A DNA stretch of 64,000 nucleotides. Source: RQOF01 sp964461135. GTDB taxonomy: Bacteria; Calditrichota; Calditrichia; RBG-13-44-9. Shown piece after piece: positions 60,462 through 64,000 of the stretch. Position 1 is the first letter of the stretch. Every line of letters begins with the position of its first letter. Position numbers and translations under genes: made by a program. The stretch covers positions 1 through 64,000 of the forward strand of contig CAYWTB010000003.1 of NCBI GenBank assembly GCA_964461135.1, given 5' to 3'. The notes beneath the pieces are model-generated. The model did no database searches. It saw only the letters and a program-made list of their open reading frames with translations, and had not been told where the DNA came from.

Positions 60462-61697
60462 ATGAAATATATACATGAAATAACCGAATCGTTTCGTATC
60501 GCCACCGAAGCGGTAAAGGCCAATAAAGTAAGGGGCATGCTTACTGCCCTTGGCATTATCATCGGTATTGTGGCGGTGGTGACCACCATGACGGCTGCCA
60601 ACGGTCTGGGGAACCGGTTTAAGGAAAGTATCAGTGTTATCGGTACGGACGTCCTGTATGTTTCACGAACCCCGTGGGTTTTCAGTGGAAACTTTTTCCA
60701 ATTTAGGAATCGTGAGGAACTGACATTAAAGGATAGTGAGAAGCTTGAAATACAATTAAAATCAGCCAAAGTAGTCAATCCCACCACCTCAACAAACCAG
60801 AATATTAAATACCGTTCCAAGGTACTGGAAAGTGTTAGTATCATTGGTACCACAGAGAAACAGGTACAGGCGTCTGCAGGTGCACCGGAATATGGACGCT
60901 TCCTGATAGCCAATGATGTCCAGTATAAAAAGAATGTATGTGTCATAGGCAGCGAGATCAAGGATCACCTGTTTAAGGATGTGGATGCGGTAAATAAAAA
61001 GATCAAGATTGGCCGCTATCATTTTCTGGTGGTTGGGGTTATGGAAAAGCAGGGAAGTGCCGGCTTTTTCGGTGGCCCTAATTTTGATCGGCGTATCTTT
61101 ATTCCCATTTCTTCGTTAATGAAAAATTATGGCGGTCGAAACCGGCATTTTGACATCGTAGTGAAGTCGCCCAGTCCGGAGGAGTTGGAAAATTTTGAAT
61201 ATGCAGTAATTGGTGAAATGAGGAAAATCAGAAAACTGGCACCCACAGAGATAGACGATTTTTCCATAAATAAAATGGAAACACTGATGGCAGCATATAA
61301 CAACGTAATGGGAGTGGTGGTACTCATTGGTCTCATCATTACCAGTATTTCACTCTTTGTGGGGGGTATTGGAGTGATGAATATCATGTTTGTATCGGTT
61401 ACGGAGCGCACGCGGGAAATAGGTATTCGAAAAGCCATTGGCGCCAAGAAAAGAACAATACTCATTCAGTTTTTGCTGGAATCATCCTCAATTTGTATCC
61501 TGGGAGGAATTACCGGATTATTACTGGCTTTTGGAGTAACAGAAATTATCAATGCTTTTCTGTTGCCGGCCAGCATTTCATTGCCCATTGCCATGGCAGC
61601 TCTGGTCATTTCTTTTCTGGTGGGGATTTTTTCAGGCGTTATTCCGGCATACAGGGCGTCAAAATTGAATCCCATCGAAGCACTAAGGTACGAATAG
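60462..61697 (+). CDS. MacB-like ABC transporter permease 1
   Basis: 411-residue permease of the FtsX/MacB family. One N-terminal helix (MLTALGIIIGIVAVVTTMTA), a large periplasmic MacB_PCD domain at about 45-270, then three C-terminal helices: VVVLIGLIITSISLFVGGIG, ICILGGITGLLLAFGVTEII and ALVISFLVGIFSGVIPAYRA. The coupling motif RTREIGIRKAIGAKK is present. Together with permease 2 it may form a heterodimer, in contrast to the homodimeric MacB fused to its ATPase. Confidence 0.92.
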   Translation: MKYIHEITESFRIATEAVKANKVRGMLTALGIIIGIVAVVTTMTAANGLGNRFKESISVIGTDVLYVSRTPWVFSGNFFQFRNREELTLKDSEKLEIQLKSAKVVNPTTSTNQNIKYRSKVLESVSIIGTTEKQVQASAGAPEYGRFLIANDVQYKKNVCVIGSEIKDHLFKDVDAVNKKIKIGRYHFLVVGVMEKQGSAGFFGGPNFDRRIFIPISSLMKNYGGRNRHFDIVVKSPSPEELENFEYAVIGEMRKIRKLAPTEIDDFSINKMETLMAAYNNVMGVVVLIGLIITSISLFVGGIGVMNIMFVSVTERTREIGIRKAIGAKKRTILIQFLLESSSICILGGITGLLLAFGVTEIINAFLLPASISLPIAMAALVISFLVGIFSGVIPAYRASKLNPIEALRYE

Positions 61698-61717
61698 AAA
61701 AGAAAAGGGTATAATTC

Positions 61718-62965
61718 ATGCAGATCATAGAAGCAACCAAGATGGCGGTATCGGCGATTGCCAGCCATAAATTGAGATCATTTCTGACATTAATCGGCAT
61801 AATTGCGGGAGTGGCGTCAATTATTGCCGTTATGACCGGTATTTCCGTAATAAGAAGTTCAATTGAACGGGAATTAAGTGTACTGGGAACCACCACCTTT
61901 CAGGTACAGAAGTGGGCAGCCGGTGGGCCTATTAGTGAAGAAGAGGCTCGTAAGATTCAGAAAAGGAAACCTCTTACCGTAGAACATTCTAATGCCATCC
62001 GGGAAAAAGTAAAATCGGTGGATCTGGTGGGTGCCGAGTTGTGGAGTTATAATCACATTGCAAAATATAAAGGCCGCCAAACCAACCAGAATTTGATCAT
62101 GTGTGGCGGAACACCCGAATATGCACCGAATAATACTCATTATATCGTACTCGGTCGGAATATCACTAACGAAGATTTAAAGGTGGAGCGGCGTGTGGTC
62201 GTAATCGGTAATGGAATTGCCAACGAACTTTTTCCCTGGATAGATCCCATTCAGAAAACTATCAAGATTGATGGGTATAGATTCACTGTTGTTGGTGTTT
62301 TTGAAGAAAAGAAATCATCTGTAATTGGAAATTATGATAACTATATTCTTATACCCATCACCACCAGTAACCGTATTTACGGAGAGCGGGATAACCGGGG
62401 CTTTGATCGCTCGGTAAATATTACGGTTAACGCCAAATCACAGCATCTGTTGAAGGATGCCATTGCTGAAGTGAGAGCCGTAATGCGTTATGAGCGACAC
62501 CTGAAACCGGATGAAGAAGATGATTTTACTATATTTACCAATGACAGTCAGATAAAAGCGTTTAACCAAACCACTGCCGGAGTGCGGACAGCGGCCTTTG
62601 TGATTGGTATTATTGCACTGGTGGTGGCTGGCATCGGTATTATGAACATCATGCTGGTGTCAGTTACCGAGCGTACCAAGGAAATAGGGGTGAGAAAATC
62701 TCTGGGTGCCAAGCGCCGGAACATTTTAATGCAGTTTTTGATGGAAGCCATCATTCTCTGTAATATTGGCGGTGCTCTGGGCGTTATCCTGGGATTTGCT
62801 TTGGGAAATATTGTGACCATATTTACCGGATTTGCTGTGAATGTTCCACTGAACTGGGCAATCGGGGGATTGCTTTTCTGTACCGCTGTAGGCCTCACCT
62901 TTGGTTTATGGCCGGCCATGGTAGCATCCAAGCTGGATCCGGTGGAAGCTCTCCGTTTCGAATAA
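61718..62965 (+). CDS. MacB-like ABC transporter permease 2
   Basis: 415-residue paralogue of the preceding permease with the same layout: N-terminal helix (FLTLIGIIAGVASIIAVMTG), MacB_PCD domain, and C-terminal helices VIGIIALVVAGIGIMNIMLV, LCNIGGALGVILGFALGN and AIGGLLFCTAVGLTFGLWPA, ending in KLDPVEALRFE. RTKEIGVRKSLGAKR is the coupling motif. The gap from permease 1 is 20 nt. Two distinct permeases with a single ATPase suggest a heteromeric export pump for an unknown substrate (macrolide-, lipoprotein- or siderophore-like). Confidence 0.92.
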   Translation: MQIIEATKMAVSAIASHKLRSFLTLIGIIAGVASIIAVMTGISVIRSSIERELSVLGTTTFQVQKWAAGGPISEEEARKIQKRKPLTVEHSNAIREKVKSVDLVGAELWSYNHIAKYKGRQTNQNLIMCGGTPEYAPNNTHYIVLGRNITNEDLKVERRVVVIGNGIANELFPWIDPIQKTIKIDGYRFTVVGVFEEKKSSVIGNYDNYILIPITTSNRIYGERDNRGFDRSVNITVNAKSQHLLKDAIAEVRAVMRYERHLKPDEEDDFTIFTNDSQIKAFNQTTAGVRTAAFVIGIIALVVAGIGIMNIMLVSVTERTKEIGVRKSLGAKRRNILMQFLMEAIILCNIGGALGVILGFALGNIVTIFTGFAVNVPLNWAIGGLLFCTAVGLTFGLWPAMVASKLDPVEALRFE

Positions 62966-62993
62966 AAACTCTCTGATATTTTGGGTTGAGAGA

Positions 62994-63030
62994 GGGATGT
63001 ACCTGTCACTGGTATATCCCTTTTATCTTT
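62994..63030 (+). terminator. intrinsic terminator of the export operon
   Basis: GGGATGTACC (62994-63003) pairs with GGTATATCCC (63011-63020), one G-T pair, loop 7 bases, followed by TTTTATCTTT. It lies 29 nt after the second permease stop. Confidence 0.65.
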
Positions 63031-63115
63031 ATAGCCCATAATTTTCTTTTCTTTCAGATTTTATTTCCATCCGCCACCTTTCTATATTATTTTTTATATT
63101 TTGAGGAAATAAAAT

Positions 63116-63793
63116 ATGACAGGTTCTTCTTATAAAAATATTTCATTTCGGGAGACGGTTGAGAAAATAAAGCTGATCCTGACTGATTTCCGTCCAAAAC
63201 GAATTGAGCTGGAAAATGCGAGGAATTCTGCCGTAATGATCCTCTTTTTAAATAAAGAGAATATTCCTCACATTGTTTTTACCAAACGAACAGACTGGGT
63301 AGAAACTCACAAGGGGCAGATTTCCTTTCCGGGCGGGGCAGAGGATACCACGGATGCCTCACTGCTTCAGACCGCGACACGGGAAACCTTTGAGGAAATC
63401 GGAATCCCCCCGGACGAAATAGAGGTTATTGGTCAACTGGATGATTTCTACACCATCACCAATTTTACAGTCTCACCCTTCGTGGGATACATTCCCAATG
63501 GGTTTCATTATGCCATTAATGAACGTGAAGTGGCCAGGATCCTGGAAGCACCTTTGTCCATTTTTCTTGATGATCAATTTTTTGAAGTGAAGAAGTGGGA
63601 TCATAAGGGGAGATTTTATGATGTCTATTTTTACCATTTTGATAATGATGTGATCTGGGGAGCCACCGCGTTTATCATCAATCATTTTATAGATATGGTT
63701 TTCCAGTATAATCCCGCACCTTTTCCGGTTCTGGGTGATCCCCGTAATGCCCACTATCTTCGCCAGAACAGGCAAAGGAAGAGTAAACTTTGA
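63116..63793 (+). CDS. NUDIX hydrolase (NudL/CoA-pyrophosphatase-like)
   Basis: 225-residue NUDIX protein. The Nudix box spans GGAEDTTDASLLQTATRETF and EEIG (about residues 77-101), preceded by the UPF0035-type segment TKRTDWVETHKGQISFPGG, which marks CoA-diphosphatase-like members. It would hydrolyse CoA or related nucleoside diphosphate derivatives with Mg ions. Monocistronic after the terminator; an ATG with GAGGAAATAAA upstream. Confidence 0.85.
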   Translation: MTGSSYKNISFRETVEKIKLILTDFRPKRIELENARNSAVMILFLNKENIPHIVFTKRTDWVETHKGQISFPGGAEDTTDASLLQTATRETFEEIGIPPDEIEVIGQLDDFYTITNFTVSPFVGYIPNGFHYAINEREVARILEAPLSIFLDDQFFEVKKWDHKGRFYDVYFYHFDNDVIWGATAFIINHFIDMVFQYNPAPFPVLGDPRNAHYLRQNRQRKSKL

Positions 63794-63796
63794 TAA

Positions 63797-64000
63797 TTAT
63801 CGGGTGGTCTTTATTTTCTGCACAGCCAGAAGGGAAATCAGGCTCATTGCTGTTCCTGCAAAAAATGGGATACGATAATCCACCATCCACAGTAAACCAC
63901 CAAGTGCGGGTATAAAGACCGCCGCAATATGATTAATGGTAAAACCCATGGCCATGCTGGGGGCAATATCCCCTTCATCGGCAATTTTTTGAAAATATGT
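63797..64000 (-). CDS. MFS transporter, C-terminal end (partial)
   Basis: The minus strand from the window edge to the stop at 63797-63799 reads YFQKIADEGDIAPSMAMGF, FTINHIAAVFIPALGG and YRIPFFAGTAMSLISLLAVQ, ending KIKTTR. This matches the last two transmembrane helices of a major facilitator transporter with the SMAMGFTINH loop seen in a family of predicted permeases. The start lies beyond 64000. Only 4 nt separate its stop from that of the convergent NUDIX gene. Confidence 0.65.
   Translation of the reverse strand, partial: TYFQKIADEGDIAPSMAMGFTINHIAAVFIPALGGLLWMVDYRIPFFAGTAMSLISLLAVQKIKTTR

Noticed and set aside
1..64000. CRISPR arrays, tRNA or rRNA genes
   Set aside because: No regularly spaced direct repeats and no recognisable tRNA or rRNA sequence were seen on reading; a covariance-model scan would be needed to exclude tRNAs fully.

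Overview
The window reads as a chromosome segment of a mesophilic bacterium of the FCB superphylum, probably near Calditrichota, Ignavibacteria or Marinimicrobia. This placement is inferred from a type IX secretion C-terminal motif (YPNPFNPSTIIEFEIP) after 34117, a PorV/PorQ-like outer-membrane protein, DUF5686 and DUF5916 outer-membrane proteins, and Ser/Thr kinases fused to TPR repeats. No rRNA, tRNA, CRISPR array or complete insertion sequence was found.

Layout. 1-5.4 kb (minus strand): a C-terminally cut M2 dipeptidase, a DUF5686 surface protein and an M64 peptidase. 5.5-10.5 kb: a MarR regulator, an HtrA-like protease without export signal, an aldo/keto reductase, a frameshifted ring-cleaving dioxygenase and an MhqD-like esterase; this resembles quinone/electrophile-response sets. 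11.2-22.2 kb: a tight plus-strand redox locus with a Cys-rich orphan, a DRTGG protein, a DRTGG-ATPase fusion, an HydS-like [FeFe]-hydrogenase homologue, NuoE/NuoF/NuoG-like subunits, NfnA- and NfnB-like flavoproteins and a rubrerythrin-like protein. I infer a flavin-based electron-bifurcating or redox-sensing complex. 22.2-24.0 kb: a gene graveyard (threonine dehydratase remnant, RHS remnant, one unidentified remnant).

24.0-40.0 kb: a purine/urate-type catabolic island matching the E. coli ygeW-ssnA-xdhD gene set: a PLP enzyme, a cyclic amidohydrolase, SsnA, a three-subunit molybdenum hydroxylase, a PreA-like protein, YgeY, a YgeW-like carbamoyltransferase and a threonine-synthase-like enzyme. 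It is interrupted by a RelE/HigB-type toxin-antitoxin pair with its palindromic operator, and it carries an outer-membrane protein and a type-IX-sorted peptide between the hydroxylase subunits. The likely flow is hydroxylation, ring opening, carbamoyl transfer, then ammonia release from amino-acid-like products.

40-54 kb is rearranged. At least five copies of a Ser/Thr kinase N-terminus lie here, four of them truncated. A small cluster carries a uracil-DNA-glycosylase-like protein and miniature ORFs. There is a GAF/RsbU phosphatase, and a kinase-TPR gene split by a frameshift. Two REP-associated tyrosine transposase (RAYT) copies with REP palindromes follow; the second is fused in frame to a DUF5916 outer-membrane protein. 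54-58 kb holds a small membrane protein/XRE regulator pair behind a perfect 19-bp inverted repeat, a frameshifted DUF6064 protein, an alkyltransferase-like protein and a lipoprotein. 58.4-63 kb is a MacAB-type export operon with two permeases, followed by a NUDIX hydrolase and the end of an MFS transporter.

Several genes are broken by single-base frameshifts (about 9350, 47520 and 55840). Some may be assembly errors, so raw-read checks matter before calling them pseudogenes.
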